DNA from: Meconema thalassinum
Lineage: Eukaryota; Arthropoda; Insecta; Orthoptera; Tettigoniidae
DNA length: 64,000 nt
Direction: 5' to 3'
Assembly: GCA_946902985.2 (NCBI GenBank)
Contig: OX336395.1
Coordinates: 16,656,708-16,720,707, forward strand
Shown here: piece after piece, positions 12,549 to 23,769 of the stretch
Layout: every line of letters starts with the position of its first letter
Numbering within the stretch: position 1 is the stretch's first letter
Notes under the pieces: model-generated
The model's input: the letters and a program-made list of their open reading frames with translations, nothing else
The model's database searches: none
Told to the model about the DNA's origin: nothing
Made by a program: the position numbers and the translations under genes

Positions 12549-12554
12549 AATAAA
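12549..12554 (+). promoter_or_regulatory. LTR polyadenylation signal
   Basis: AATAAA lies downstream of the TATA box and about 90 bp from the LTR end, as expected for R/U5 processing. It supports the plus-strand orientation. Confidence 0.45.
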
Positions 12555-12873
12555 GCTAACTTCTTTTTAAAGCAGTAATTGGTGTTGTGATTTCTACCCA
12601 CCGTAATCCAGTTAACGGAATTGCCACTAGGGGGTGGCACGTAACAATACTTTGGTCGACAGTAGTCAGCATTTTGTCTCGCACTGAGATTTACTTGTTA
12701 TCTGTAGGAGATTGTGTATTAGAAGTTTTAGAACTAGGGAAGACATAACCACATCTGTGTAATGCTTCACTTCAGTTCAGCTGTGATTTAGAATTACATA
12801 GTTTACTATTTGTCTAAAAAGTATTAGTGATGGAAAATAAATAAAATAATTAATCAATTCACTTTATTCCTAG

Positions 12874-12932
12874 GACATGCAAGAAGAAACGCAGGATGGG
12901 GAAAGTGAAGCAAGTGGAAATCATCCAAATGA
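12874..12932 (+). CDS. Candidate coding exon 2 of the same host gene
   Basis: The acceptor TTCACTTTATTCCTAG ends at 12873 and the donor GTAAGT begins at 12933. The 59-bp exon enters in phase 0, as exon 1 leaves. It reads DMQEETQDGESEASGNHPN plus two bases (GA) with no stop. The composition is acidic, Gln/Glu/Ser-rich, matching exon 1. It lies just after the TA element and the solo LTR. The product is unknown. Confidence 0.55.
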
Positions 12933-13375
12933 GTAAGTGTACAACATATGAGGTAACATGTTATGTAACTTTTGTGTATGCATAACTGAATGTTTTGGAT
13001 ATGAATAGGTTTTGTGTGCAACGTCAGATATATCTCGCACTTTATGTGTCGTTACTGCTTGACTCATCAAAGTAGATACATTGTTGACAGTAACTTCCTC
13101 TTCACTAGCCCACAAATTATCATACGGAGTTCTCACTGTCTGGAGGTGTTTAAAACAAATTAGTTAGCTTAATGATGAGTGTTTGTCTTGTGGAAAACTC
13201 ACTCATCTGCTTGAAGAAAATACATATGCCGCAGTGATATGATAATCAATGCGTTTTGTAAGCAACCTTAAACTTCCCCTAGTGTGTCCTCAACCCGTCT
13301 TGATCTTTTGTAACGAAGGTTACTAAATCACGACAATGTTACTTCATAAGCTATCAACCATTTTCATTTACATAG
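12933..13375. other. Candidate intron 2
   Basis: A 443-bp AT-rich interval between two candidate exons, bounded by GTAAGT and a TTTTCATTTACATAG acceptor. No repeat was recognised. Confidence 0.45.
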
Positions 13376-13451
13376 GAAAAAGTCACTTGAACTAGGCTCG
13401 AACTTTAATCCACGACACAAGCATAAAAAGCTGAACTTACCAATTTCAAAA
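13376..13451 (+). CDS. Candidate coding exon 3 of the same host gene
   Basis: Acceptor AG at 13374-13375 and donor GTAAGG at 13452. One base completes the split codon GAG from exon 2, then 25 codons follow without a stop: KKSLELGSNFNPRHKHKKLN, then LPISK. The exon ends in phase 0. The shift from acidic to strongly basic (a KHKK-type cluster, possibly a nuclear-localisation signal) is what one sees in nuclear proteins, but this is inference. The next exon was not identified with confidence; a possible acceptor at 13937-13938 is discussed among the rejected items. Confidence 0.5.
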
Positions 13452-14186
13452 GTAAGGGCTACGCCATTCCCTTAATTCAATAATCATTGACACCGAAGCA
13501 CACATTTGAACTCGCAATAAAACAGAACAAACATTCACAGAGGCCCGAAACTGGTGTAGCAATATTTCCAGCACCGGAAGATAATTGGAATAACGGTGTA
13601 AATAATGTAAACATGTTGGATTGCAAACCCAGGTCAATATTTCATGATAATATTTCGGAGGAGTGGGATTAAGCTGTTGGTTGATGAAAAGTAAACATTC
13701 GAATGAAATTGTGCCAGTAAATGTGTGGGACGTTAGAGCGAGGTTTGCGGAGGTGTGCCGAGAGTTGGATTAGTATGCACCTTATGGTGTGGTTTATCTG
13801 GAAGGGTTACCAACTTTTATATATAATAACAAAATACCACATAAGAGGAGGTATGACTGAATTTTACGGAATTTGAAGCAAAAACTGCGTTTTGTTTGTT
13901 TTATTCAAACAAAAATAGCCTAATTCTTGCTGCTTCAGGAAATGATTTATTTTAGTAACTCCGGCTGTTGTGAAGCTTGTAGAGGCCTCTTCTTATGAGC
14001 CTGCATGACATTTAACATTTGAGGTGCTTTTATAATAATAATACAGAAGAGGGGAAACTGACCACGAGACATGTTAAATAGCAGAAAATATCTCAGGAAG
14101 AAAAAGCGAGGAGATTTGAAGGGGAAGCATAAGGAGGAGGGCAGTAAATATTAACTTGCCTCTTTCTGGCATAGCTCTTTTCAATG
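13452..14186. other. Probable intron sequence before the 67-bp satellite
   Basis: AT-rich, without convincing genes. It contains one good 3'-splice-like pyrimidine tract near 13920-13938. A purine-rich stretch (14090-14145) directly precedes the satellite. Confidence 0.3.
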
Positions 14187-17100
14187 TGTTGCTGTGTAGA
14201 ATATGCTCCTTGTGGTGCAATTCTTATCACACATTGTTGTTACTTGGTACAATAGTTGCTGTGTACAATATGCTCCTTGTGGTGCAATTCTTATCACACA
14301 TTGTTGTAACTTGGTACAATAGTTGCTGTGTACAATATGCTCCTTGTGCTGCAATTCTTATCACACATTGTTGTAACTTGGTACAATAGTTGCTGTGTAC
14401 AATATGCTCCTTGTGCTGCAATTCTTATTACACGTTGTTGTAACTTGGTACAATAGTTGCTGTGTACAATATGCTCCTTGTGCTGCAATTCTTATCACAC
14501 ATTGTTGTAACTTGGTACAATAGTTGCTGGGTACATTATGCTCCTTGTGGTGCAATTCTTATCACACGTTGTTGTAACTTGGTACAATAGTTGCTGGGTA
14601 CAATATGCTCCGTGTGGTGCAATTCTTATCACACATTGTTGTAACTTGGTACAATAGTTGCTGTGTACAATTTGCTCCGTGTGGGGCAATTCTTATCACA
14701 CATTGTTGTTACTTGGTACAATAGTCGCTGTGTACAGTATGCTCCATGTGGTTCAATTCTTATCACACATTGTTGTTACTTGGTACAATAGTTGCTGTGT
14801 ACAATATGCTCCTTGTGGTGCAATTCTTATCACACGTTGTTGTTACTTGGTACAATAGTTGCTGTGTACAATATGCTCCTTGTGCTGCAATTCTTATCAC
14901 ACATTGTTGTTACTTGGTACAATAGTTGCTGTGTACAGTATGCTCCTTGTGGTGCAATTCTTATCACACGCTGTTGTAAACTTGGTACAATAGTTGCTGT
15001 GTACAATATGCTCCATGTGGTGCAATTCTTATCACACATTGTTGTAACTTGGTACAATAGTTGCTGTGTACAGTATGCTCATTGTGGTGCAATTCTTATC
15101 ACACGTTGTTGTTACTTGGTACAATAGTTGCTGTGTACAATATGCTCCTTGTGCTGCAATTCTTATCATACATTGTTGTTACTTGGTACAATAGTTGCTG
15201 TGTACAGTATGCTCCTTGGGCTGCAATTCTTATCACACATTGTTGTTACTTGGTACAATAGTTGCTGTGTACAATATGCTCCTTGTGCTGCAATTCTTAT
15301 CATACATTGTTGTTACTTGGTACAATAGTTGCTGTGTACAATATGCTCCTTGTGGTGCAATTCTTATCACACATTGTTGTTACTTGGTACAATAGTTGCT
15401 GTGTACAATATGCTCCTTGTGGTTCAATTCTTATCACACATTGTTGTTACTTGGTACAATAGTTGCTGTGTACAATATGCTCCTTGTGGTGCAATTCTTA
15501 TCACACGTTGTTGTTACTTGGTACAATAGTTGCTGTGTACAGTATGCTCCTTGTGCTGCAATTCTTATCACACATTGTTGTTACTTGGTACAATAGTTGC
15601 TGTGTACAATATGCTCCTTGTGCTGCAATTCTTATCATACATTGTTGTTACTTGGTACAATAGTTGCTGTGTACAATATGCTCCTTGTGGTGCAATTCTT
15701 ATCACACATTGTTGTTACTTGGTACAATAGTTGCTGTGTACAATATGCTCCTTGTGGTTCAATTCTTATCACACATTGTTGTTACTTGGTACAATAGTTG
15801 CTGTGTACAATATGCTCCTTGTGGTGCAATTCTTATCACACGTTGTTGTTACTTGGTACAATAGTTGCTGTGTACAGTATGCTCCTTGTGCTGCAATTCT
15901 TATCATACATTGTTGTTACTTGGTACAATAGTTGCTGTGTACAATATGCTCCTTGTGGTGCAATTCTTATCACACATTGTTGTTACTTGGTACAATAGTT
16001 GCTGTGTACAATATGCTCCTTGTGGTTCAATTCTTATCACACATTGTTGTTACTTGGTACAATAGTTGCTGTGTACAATATGCTCCTTGTGGTGCAATTC
16101 TTATCACACGTTGTTGTAAATTGGTACAATAGTTGCTGTGTACAATATGCTCCTTGTGGTGCAATTCTTATCACACATTGTTGTAACTTGGTACAATAGT
16201 TGATGTGTACAATATGCTCCTTGTGGTGCAATTCTTATCACACATTGTTGTAACTTGGTACAATAGTTGCTGTGTACAATATGCTCCTTGTGGTGCAATT
16301 CTTATCACACATTGTTGTAACTTGGTACAATAGTTGCTGTGTACAATATGCTCCTTGTGGTGCAATTCTTATCACACATTGTTGTAACTTGGTACAATAG
16401 TTGCTGTGTACAATATGCTTCTTGTGGTGCAATTCTTATCACACCTTGTTGTTACTTGGTACAATAGTTGCTGTGTACAATATGCTCCTTGTGGTGCAAT
16501 TCTTATCACACATTGTTGTTACTTGGTACAATAGTTGCTGTGTACAGTATGCTCCTTGTGGTGCAATTCTTATCACACGCTGTTGTAACTTGGTACAATA
16601 GTTGCTGTGTACAATATGCTCCATGTGGTGCAATTCTTATCACACATTGTTGTAACTTTGTACAATAGTTGCTGTGTACAATATGCTCCTTGTTGTGCAA
16701 TTCTTATCACACATTGTTGTAACTTGGTACAATAGTTGATGTGTACAATATGCTCCTTGTGGTTCAATTCTTATCACACATTGTTGTAACTTGGTACAAT
16801 AGTTGCTGTGTACAATATGCTCAATGTGGTGCAATTCTTATCACACATTGTTGTAACTTGGTACAATAGTTGCTGTGTACAATATGCTCCTTGTGGTTCA
16901 ATTCTTATCACACATTGTTGTAACTTGGTACAATAGTTGCTGTGTACAATATGCTCCATGTGGTGCAATTCTTATCACACATTGTTGTAACTTTGTACAA
17001 TAGTTGCTGTGTACAATATGCTCCTTGTTGTGCATTTCTTATCACACATTGTTGTAACTTGGTACAATAGTTGCTGTGTACAATATGCTCCTTGTGGTTC

Positions 17101-17606
17101 AATTCTTATCACACATTGTTGTTACTTGGTACAATAGTTGCTGTGTACAATATGCTCCTTGTTGTGCAATTCTTATCACACATTGTTGTAACTTGGTACA
17201 ATAGTTGCTGTGTACAATATGCTCCTTGTGGTGCAATTCTTATCACACATTGTTGTAACTTGGTACAATAGTTGCTGTGTACAATATGCTCCTTGTGGTG
17301 CAATTCTTATCACACATTGTTGTAACTTGGTACAATAGTTGCTGTGTACAATATGCTCCTTGTGGTGCAATTCTTATCACACATTGTTGTAACTTAGTAC
17401 AATAGTTGCTGTGTACAATATGCTCCTTGTGGTGCAATTCTTATCACACATTGTTGTAACTTGGTACAATAGTTGCTGTGTACAATATGCTCCTTGTGGT
17501 TCAATTCTTATCACACATTGTTGTAACTTGGTACAATAGTTGCTGTGTACAATATGCTCCTTGTGGTTCAATTCTTATCACACATTGTTGTAACTTGGTA
17601 GAATTG
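14187..17606. repeat. 67-bp satellite array, about 51 copies
   Basis: The monomer contains TTGCTGTGTACAATATGCTC, TGCAATTCTTATCACAC and TTGTTACTTGGTACAATAG, and repeats every 67 bp with few changes. It varies at a handful of positions (CTTGTGGTGC/CTTGTGCTGC/CTTGTGGTTC, GTTAC/GTAAC). Blocks of variant monomers recur every five units (335 bp), for example 15262-15530 and 15597-15865, giving a partial higher-order structure. The long open frames on both strands arise because the monomer lacks stops in several frames; they are not genes. Confidence 0.97.
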
Positions 17607-17952
17607 TTGCCAAAGGTACTGTTATTTAAATTTGCTCTGCGTTATGAACTGCTTTGAGTTATAATATAATTTTTAGGTCGATTTAAAATCATAATGCTGA
17701 ATTTTCAAAAATATGTAAAAATGAGAGAACAGTATCCATCTGACACCAAACCCTACATCAACTAATGTTTCTGTACATTTTAACTACATGTAGAAAAAAA
17801 ATCAGCTTCGTCAAACAAAACTTTGGATGTAAGGGAAGTTTTTACCGGACCACATTTTTAATACAAAAATGTTCAATGTCTCAAATAATAATGAAGCTAT
17901 TAAAATATAAATTAGAACAATAGCTGCCAGAAACTCTCTTTGTAAGAGTATA
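17607..17952. other. AT-rich spacer
   Basis: Sequence between the satellite and a LINE remnant. Nothing recognisable. Confidence 0.3.
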
Positions 17953-18117
17953 AAATCTGTTCATGTTATGATGAAAACTGTGAAAGTAATACCTCCCCTT
18001 AATGGAGACTTATCTGGCAATGTGGCAGACTTTGAGGTTATGCAGGAGGAGAATGAGGACGGGAACAGGATCACGGTTGAAGAAGTAGAGAGGATGGTAA
18101 ATAAACTACAATGTTGA
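17953..18117 (+). pseudogene. LINE reverse-transcriptase remnant
   Basis: The translation includes NGDLSGNVADFEVMQEENED and ITVEEVERMVNKLQC, then a stop and RAAG. This resembles the segment just before RT motif 1 in many arthropod LINEs, where a KLKxGKAAGxDG stretch follows. The frame is broken, and the copy runs straight into a minisatellite made of related sequence. Confidence 0.5.
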
Positions 18118-18600
18118 AGAGCGGCAGGGGTAGTGGTGACGTGTCCAGCAAGTGTGGTGGAGGACTGTGGTGGTACAGGAGCCATATCAAGGTGGCTGTG
18201 GGGGTCTATAACCCGGGACCAAGGCTGTAGCGGTGACGTGTCCATCAAGTGTGGTGGAGGACTGTGGTGGTACAGGAGCCATACCGAGGTGGCTGTGACG
18301 GTCTATAACGAGGGACCAAGGCTGTAGTGGTGACGTGTCCGGCAAGTGTGGTGGTACAGGAGCCATACCGAGGTGGTTGTGGGGGTCTATAACCCGGGAC
18401 CAAGGTGATGGCGGTGTCGTGTCCGGCAAGTGTGGTGGTACAGGAGCCATACCGAGGTGGTTGTGGGGGTCTATAACCCGGGACCAAGGCAGTAGTGGTG
18501 ACGTGTCCAGTAAGTGTGGTGGAGGACTGTGGTGGTACAGGAGCCATATCGTGGTGGCCGGGAGAGGGACACAGGGTGGTGGCTGGCTCTGGTGAAAACT
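18118..18600 (+). repeat. Minisatellite built from a reverse-transcriptase fragment
   Basis: Units of roughly 85-110 bp repeat five to six times. Each contains GTGACGTGTCC, AAGTGTGGTGG, GGTACAGGAGCCATA, AGGTGG and GGTCTATAAC. Some units carry an extra GGACTGTGGT segment, so lengths differ. Translation gives KCGGGLWWYR-like and VAVxVYN-like pieces, recalling the ELLKxGGG...RVxN region that follows the AAG motif in LINE RTs. The array therefore seems to be an internal tandem expansion of the LINE lying immediately upstream. GC content is well above its surroundings. Confidence 0.7.
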
Positions 18601-20759
18601 TGCAGAGCCCAACAATCTACCGCTCTGCCGCATAATGATTGACCACTAGAGCCACGGAACCCCGCTGTGGTAGCCTCTCGTGTCCTCTTATCCTATCCAC
18701 GCCTCGACCTTCTGCACCTCACGGAATATTCCTGCACAAAGATGAAACATTAGCAGTCTGTCAGTTGTCTTCTCGCATACAAATATGTGTACTTAATTGC
18801 TCTGTCACACTCGACTGACTCGCTGATTCGCTTTAGCCCACTTTGACTGTACCGTCGTGCACGCATCACTGAACTTTGCTGGGTGGCGTTCTTAAATATT
18901 TGGAGGGATAGTCTCGGCCTTTCCAGGTGGATTTGAAATTCTAGACCTTACGAGACCTAACATTACCTTTTGGGACTTTCTTGAGATTCTCTCGGCATCT
19001 CTTGAGACCTCTCGGAACTTCTTCTCTCGCGTACCTCCTCCCGTTAGAACCACCTATGTATGTCGTCCACCGCGCTCTGTCAGGTGTTGAGGCAAACTGA
19101 TAGATTTAAGGCTTTAGGGGACGGAAGTAAGACTAAATGGTTCATTTGCCACCATATAATATAATTATTTTGACTAAATTATTCGGAAGACTGACAGTAT
19201 CTTAATATTTCATACAGAAGCCTTGAAGATACTTCATGAAATGTTATAAGGTTCATTGTTCATTCAGCTATGCGGCAGCGTCCATGAAAATCTGTTCGTA
19301 ATACATTTTTGCTAACTTTGTGGAGTGTGTGTACTAAGAGTGGAAACTTGATATGATGAGTAATCGATTGGTTTATATTACTTTATTAATAGGGGGTGTA
19401 GCAGTACGGACGTAGTCATGCTTTGCTGGTTTCATAGATGGTGGGGACATGTATAACAATAATAAATAATGCCCCCAATTACCCCCCTTGGCTCCCTCTG
19501 CTTACCTGTGCCACACTTTGTCCCCCATTGCCCCACGGCAACGGGAAACTGCTGCCATAATGTTCTCCCCGAGGTAATGCACCTGTCTATGCATAATTCT
19601 ACCTAATGTTACCCTTCTCTTTTGTGAAATTTCAATCATGCTGTAAACATTTACCACTTTCTGATCTCCAGCCGAGGGCTACTCGAGAGGGGGTTAACAT
19701 CACAAAGGTGACAAATGGGATGTCTGGCGGAAGAGAAGAAATGATAGTGGCAAAATGTAGAATGCATGAAGTATACGAACGACTGAGCAGGCTGGTAGAA
19801 TTCTGCACCGAAAACTAATAAGGCATAGCTAACACGATTTTAACAAATACAAAAGAACTGTAAACACTGGAATGAGACCAGGAGGTACAGGACGTTTATA
19901 AATTGATTTCTTTATGATCAAGTACAGATTCCGAAATCTGAATTGGGATTACAAAACGAACTCTGGGGGCAACACAAATTCTGGTTGTTATGAAGTAGAT
20001 GAGAATTTTAATGCAAAGAACTCTGTAGAAGAAAATATTGTCAGGAAAGGAAATACATAATGAGTAGAAGGTACAGATATTGGTTCACTCAGGATGTACT
20101 ACAATATGAATGAAAGATGGATGAACACGAGCGAATGACATGAAATAGAGAAAACAGAAAACAGACGTCTGAAAATTGAGGAAATGACCAAGTACAATAA
20201 AGCTAAAGAAAATGGTTCGAATAAATATGAGCAATGACTATCTCTAGGTGTTGTGGATAGCATAGTTGGCTGTCGACCCGGAGATGTGGATTTGGTTGTT
20301 GGCCCTGCCAAGGATTTTAATTCTGATCTGAGGAATGGGACTGGGTACATTCAGACTCGTGAGGCCAAATTGAGAAGAGGTGATCTCGATTTCCCCACCA
20401 GCCATCCTCAAACTGTTCTTTTGGATTTCCTACTTTTACTCCAGACAAACACGGGGATTGTTCTTAACTTCAGGCCACACCCGCCTCCTCCCCAATGCTA
20501 GACTTGATTCCAAATACCCAATTTAATACAGACATCAGAATACACTATTTATCAGAAATATTCAAACACAAAATGCAACCAATGTACTCGGGGCTAAATG
20601 ACCAAGATGTACATGCTCCTTAAATGAAACTACACAATTATCCAAATGTACATAATTGTTTTTAAGTAGGAATTTTTTATGCAGCTTATCGAATGATTAA
20701 GAATTCCTTGGGTAAAACTGGCTTAAGTGCTCTAATATTAGTGACTGAGGTGAAGACCT
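18601..20759. other. No gene recognised
   Basis: Mixed intergenic or intronic DNA. 18600-19090 is richer in GC. 20240-20500 has a GC-richer block with a short ORF but no domain. I see no splice-flanked exon or RNA gene. Confidence 0.3.
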
Positions 20760-21150
20760 CTAATACATATAGAATAGAAGGTAGACTCATAAAATAAACA
20801 CATAGAGCGTTTGTATAGGGCTAAGAATATCAAGAATAATGAAGTGAAAGAGGAGGGGAAACCACTGAGCATAAAAGAGAAGATTTAATATTTGAATCAA
20901 TTGGTTGGCCGCTAGAAGATCTACGTAGTTAGGGACCACCAGACATCGGTTTTGTACCAACTGAGTTGCTACGATGCACAGGGGCTGAAGATCTGGTCAG
21001 TTTATTTCGCTTACTAATACTTTGGATCTTTGACAGGTATGTCTAGGGTTATAAAACTTGTTATGAACAGTGTGCCATTGTCTCTATACTGAAGAAAGCC
21101 GGAAGGTTCTCCTACAATGAGTGTGATGACTAACGATTCAAAGTTTTTAT
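20760..21150 (+). pseudogene. Heavily decayed LINE remnant
   Basis: Broken translations around 20925-21110, such as GPPDIGFVPTELLRCTGAED and later IVSILKKAGRFSYNE, resemble the GPDxIPxELL...IVPIxKKGD region upstream of LINE RT motif 1. Several stops and frameshifts intervene. It lies directly before a better preserved LINE, so this is a nest of old insertions. Confidence 0.4.
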
Positions 21151-21159
21151 TAGAAGGAT

Positions 21160-23675
21160 AAACAAATGCTGGTGAAGAAATTGAAGAAATGTATGCTCAA
21201 ATAGAAGAATTGTTTGACATAGTAAAGGAGAATTCAAACATTATTTTAATGGGTTATTGTAATGCTTCCGTTGGCTCTCATAATGATGTTAAGTATGCTG
21301 ATAAATTTGGCATGGGTGATGTCAATGTTATAGGAGAAAGATTACTCGAATTCTGTGAGCAACATGAGATGGTAATAACTGATACCTGTTTCGAAGTTCC
21401 CAAGAGAAGACGTTAAACCTGGCTAGCACCTGAGGATAGAAGAAGGTTTCAAATTGACTACATCGTAGTTAAACAAAGATATAGGAACCAAGTGAAAGCC
21501 AGCCATAGTTACCCTGGGGCGGAAATTGATAATGATCACATCCTAGTTGCAGCTAAGTATGAAATACGGTTCAAGAGGAATGTAACATTTAGACAAAATA
21601 GATGCTGTTTAAATATGCTTCAGGATCCTAATGTAGTACAAAAATTTAAAGATGTTAGATGATTGGTTAAGGATGAGACTTTTGGATGGGTTGATATATG
21701 AAATGGCTTAGAAACAGCTGCAACGGAAGCACTACGCAAAAGGAAATTCGAACCGAAAAAGAAATGGATGACCCAGGAAATCCTAGAGCTTATTGAATAA
21801 GGAACAATTTTTATAATATAGACACTCAAGCGTGTTAGTATCTAAAGAATCAATCAAATAACAAGGAAATGTCGCAAGGAGAAAAAAAAATTGGATGAAG
21901 CGGGTATGCATGGGTATTGAGGGTGACCTGAAGAATGGGAAACCTGACAAAGCTTATTTAAAATTGAAATCTTTGAGGTATCAACAACGCATCACAAGCA
22001 ACGTAGTTAAGGATTCCAAAGGGAAACTATTGTTTGAAAATGAAAAAGTATGTGAGCGTTGGAAGGAATACCTCTAAGATTTGAATGATGGACCAGATAT
22101 TACTGACAATAGTATTTATATAGAAGATGAAGAACTAATTGAAGAATATGATAAAGGTCCAACTATAACAAAAGCAGAGTTTTATGCAGCACTTACTAAA
22201 CTGAAAGGAAATAAAGCAACTGGTGTAGATAACATTCCTGCAGAGCTCTTAAAATGTTGTGATGTAAGCATTAAGGAATGCCTTTTTCAAATCATTACTA
22301 AATGCGATGAGGACGGAATTGTACCTCCTGATTTTATTAAAATTCGAACAATCACACTACCCAAGCAAGGAAATGCTTGCGAATGTTCTAATTATAGAAC
22401 ATTAGCCATTCTTTCAAATGCATCAAAGACTTTATTGATCATCATCAAAGATAGACTAAGCAAGGAAATTGAACAACATCTGGATAGTGATCAGTGTGGA
22501 TTTCGAACAAGGAAAGGGACTAGGGAGGCTATCCTAGCATTACGGCAGATTTTAGAAAGAAGACTGGAAGTTAATCAAAAAACCTATATAGTATTCATTG
22601 ATATAGAAAAAGCATTTGATAATATCAATTGGAAAACCTTATTTTTTATATTTGCCAAAGTCGAGATTGACTGGAAAGACAGGTGCCTTATTCTGAACTT
22701 ATATAAAAATCAAACTACCGAAATAATAGTTAATGGCAATAAAAGAGAAGCAAAAATAAAAAGAGGTGTAAGGCAGGGTTGTACTCTATCACCATATTTT
22801 ATTAATATCTATAAAGATGCTGCAGTAAATACATGAAAAAGAGAAAACAACAGGATTCCAATTTAATGGATTGCAGGTTCATAGCGTTCGCTTTGCAGAT
22901 GATATTGCACTTTTAGCAAACTCTGCATGTGAAATGAATAGAATGTTGACAGTTTTTCAGAAATCCTTAGGAAAATTCGGGCTAAATGTTATTTCTCGGA
23001 AGTAAAAATTAATGGTGGTTGATAAAAAGAAACAACCTATTTTAGATAATATAATGTTAAATGATAGTGCCATTGGACAAGTAACTGAAGTTTGCTATTT
23101 GGGAAGTGTGATTAATTATGATAACAGATCCATCTCCGAAATTAAGAAAAGAATAGCGTTGGCGAAGAAAGCCTTTCAGAATAAGAAGTATTCGCTGCTC
23201 AATGGGCACATCAACTTGAAGATAAGGAAGTCATTTCTCAAGACCTTTGTTTGGAGTGTGTTGACCTGTGGTTGTGAAACATGGACATTTGGGAAAAGAG
23301 AAGAATCAAAACTTGAGGCAGCTGAAATGTGGTTTAGGAGAACAAGCTGGATGGAAAAGACAATTGAGCTTGTTCTGAACCAAATTCAGGAGAATCGATG
23401 CCTGTTGAACACCATCAAGGAAAGGAAAGCAAAATCCTTGGGGCACATACTCAGACATGACACTCTCCTCCAGGTAATTTTTTATGGAAAAACTTTTTTT
23501 GGGGGGGGGGGGGGGGGGGAACAACGGGACGACCAAGACAATCGTATCTCAAGAACATTGTCAAGGAGATGGAATGTGACTCGTATGCCAGTATGAAGAG
23601 GACTGCTGAAGACCGTAAGAAATGGCCTCAGCGGCAAGGCTGTTAGCCTTTTGAAGCTGATGATGATGAAACAAA
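21160..23675 (+). mobile_element. Degenerate LINE, endonuclease plus reverse transcriptase
   Basis: A single LINE can be followed from its endonuclease (21180) to a C-terminal region ending near 23640, with a TGATGATGATG short-repeat tail. No target duplication was found. The fragment at 60578-61095 and the tail pieces at 49466-51010 belong to related families. A run of 18 G residues at 23502-23519 disrupts the 3' coding part. Confidence 0.75.
21177..23645 (+). pseudogene. LINE endonuclease-reverse transcriptase pseudogene
   Basis: The endonuclease portion reads EEIEEMYAQIEEL, then MGYCNASVG, GERLLEFCEQHEMVITDTCF, VPKRRR and FQIDYIVVKQRYRNQVK. The usual GDxN catalytic motif is GYCN, so the catalytic Asp is lost. 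After stops and a frameshift, 21895-22836 encodes KLKGNKATGVDNIPAELLKC, FRTRKGTREAILALRQ, VFIDIEKAFDNINW and GVRQGCTLSPYFINIY. The active-site FADD lies near 22895 in another frame. 23012-23596 covers the thumb and C-terminus (YLGSVINYDN, CGCETWTFGK, LGHILRHD). At least five disabling changes are visible. The architecture is that of the RTE-like 'craniofacial development protein 2-like' repeats of insects. Confidence 0.8.
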
Positions 23676-23769
23676 TGGATGGGATGACAGACGAGTTAGG
23701 TAAAGACAAGTTCAGTGAACAAGAATCTGAGGAACAATGGTAGTTGTATTAAGTATTAGACTGTTCTTG

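Larger units (their letters stand above)
11961..12646 (+). mobile_element. Solo LTR of a Ty3/gypsy-like retrotransposon, 686 bp
   Basis: The segment starts TGTTACGG and ends CGTAACA, the TG...CA ends of an LTR with a 6-bp inverted repeat. A 4-bp target duplication, ATAC, flanks it (11957-11960, 12647-12650), a size typical of Ty3/gypsy. It sits inside TA-element copy A, whose sequence continues on either side (CACATAATAC | TTTGGTCGAC). No internal coding region remains, so the element was probably lost by LTR-LTR recombination. The orientation follows the TATA box and poly(A) signal. Confidence 0.85.
9088..12662. mobile_element. TA-flanked terminal-inverted-repeat element, copy A, with two nested insertions
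   Basis: The ends CTGTCGAC (9088) and GTCGACAG (12662) are flanked by TA on both sides (9086-9087, 12663-12664), as in Tc1/mariner-type insertion. The interior at 11355-11960 matches the right arm of copy B (50215-50795) along its length, including ACAAATACAAACCGATATAA and GATGATGTTATTGGATTTTA. Copy A has been split by a LINE at 9128-11340 and by an LTR element at 11961-12646. Without these it would be about 0.65 kb. Its left arm is mostly deleted compared with the near-palindromic copy B. No transposase is encoded, so it is non-autonomous. Confidence 0.8.

Noticed and set aside
13939..13998. Possible fourth exon after a good acceptor at 13937-13938, reading EMIYFSNSGCCEACRGLFL then stop
   Set aside because: It faintly recalls the CEGCKGFF motif of nuclear receptors, but the upstream Cys residues are missing, no donor or poly(A) signal is convincing, and it could be chance.
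14156..17571. Dozens of 64-111-codon ORFs on both strands
   Set aside because: They are the 67-bp satellite read in different frames; start and stop recur with the repeat, and no domain is present.
14187..17606. CRISPR array
   Set aside because: Units are contiguous with no unique spacers, and the context is eukaryotic; it is an ordinary satellite. The same applies to the 101-, 56- and 113-bp arrays.
18187..18633. Proline-rich ORF of 148 codons on the minus strand
   Set aside because: It lies wholly in the RT-derived minisatellite and repeats with it.
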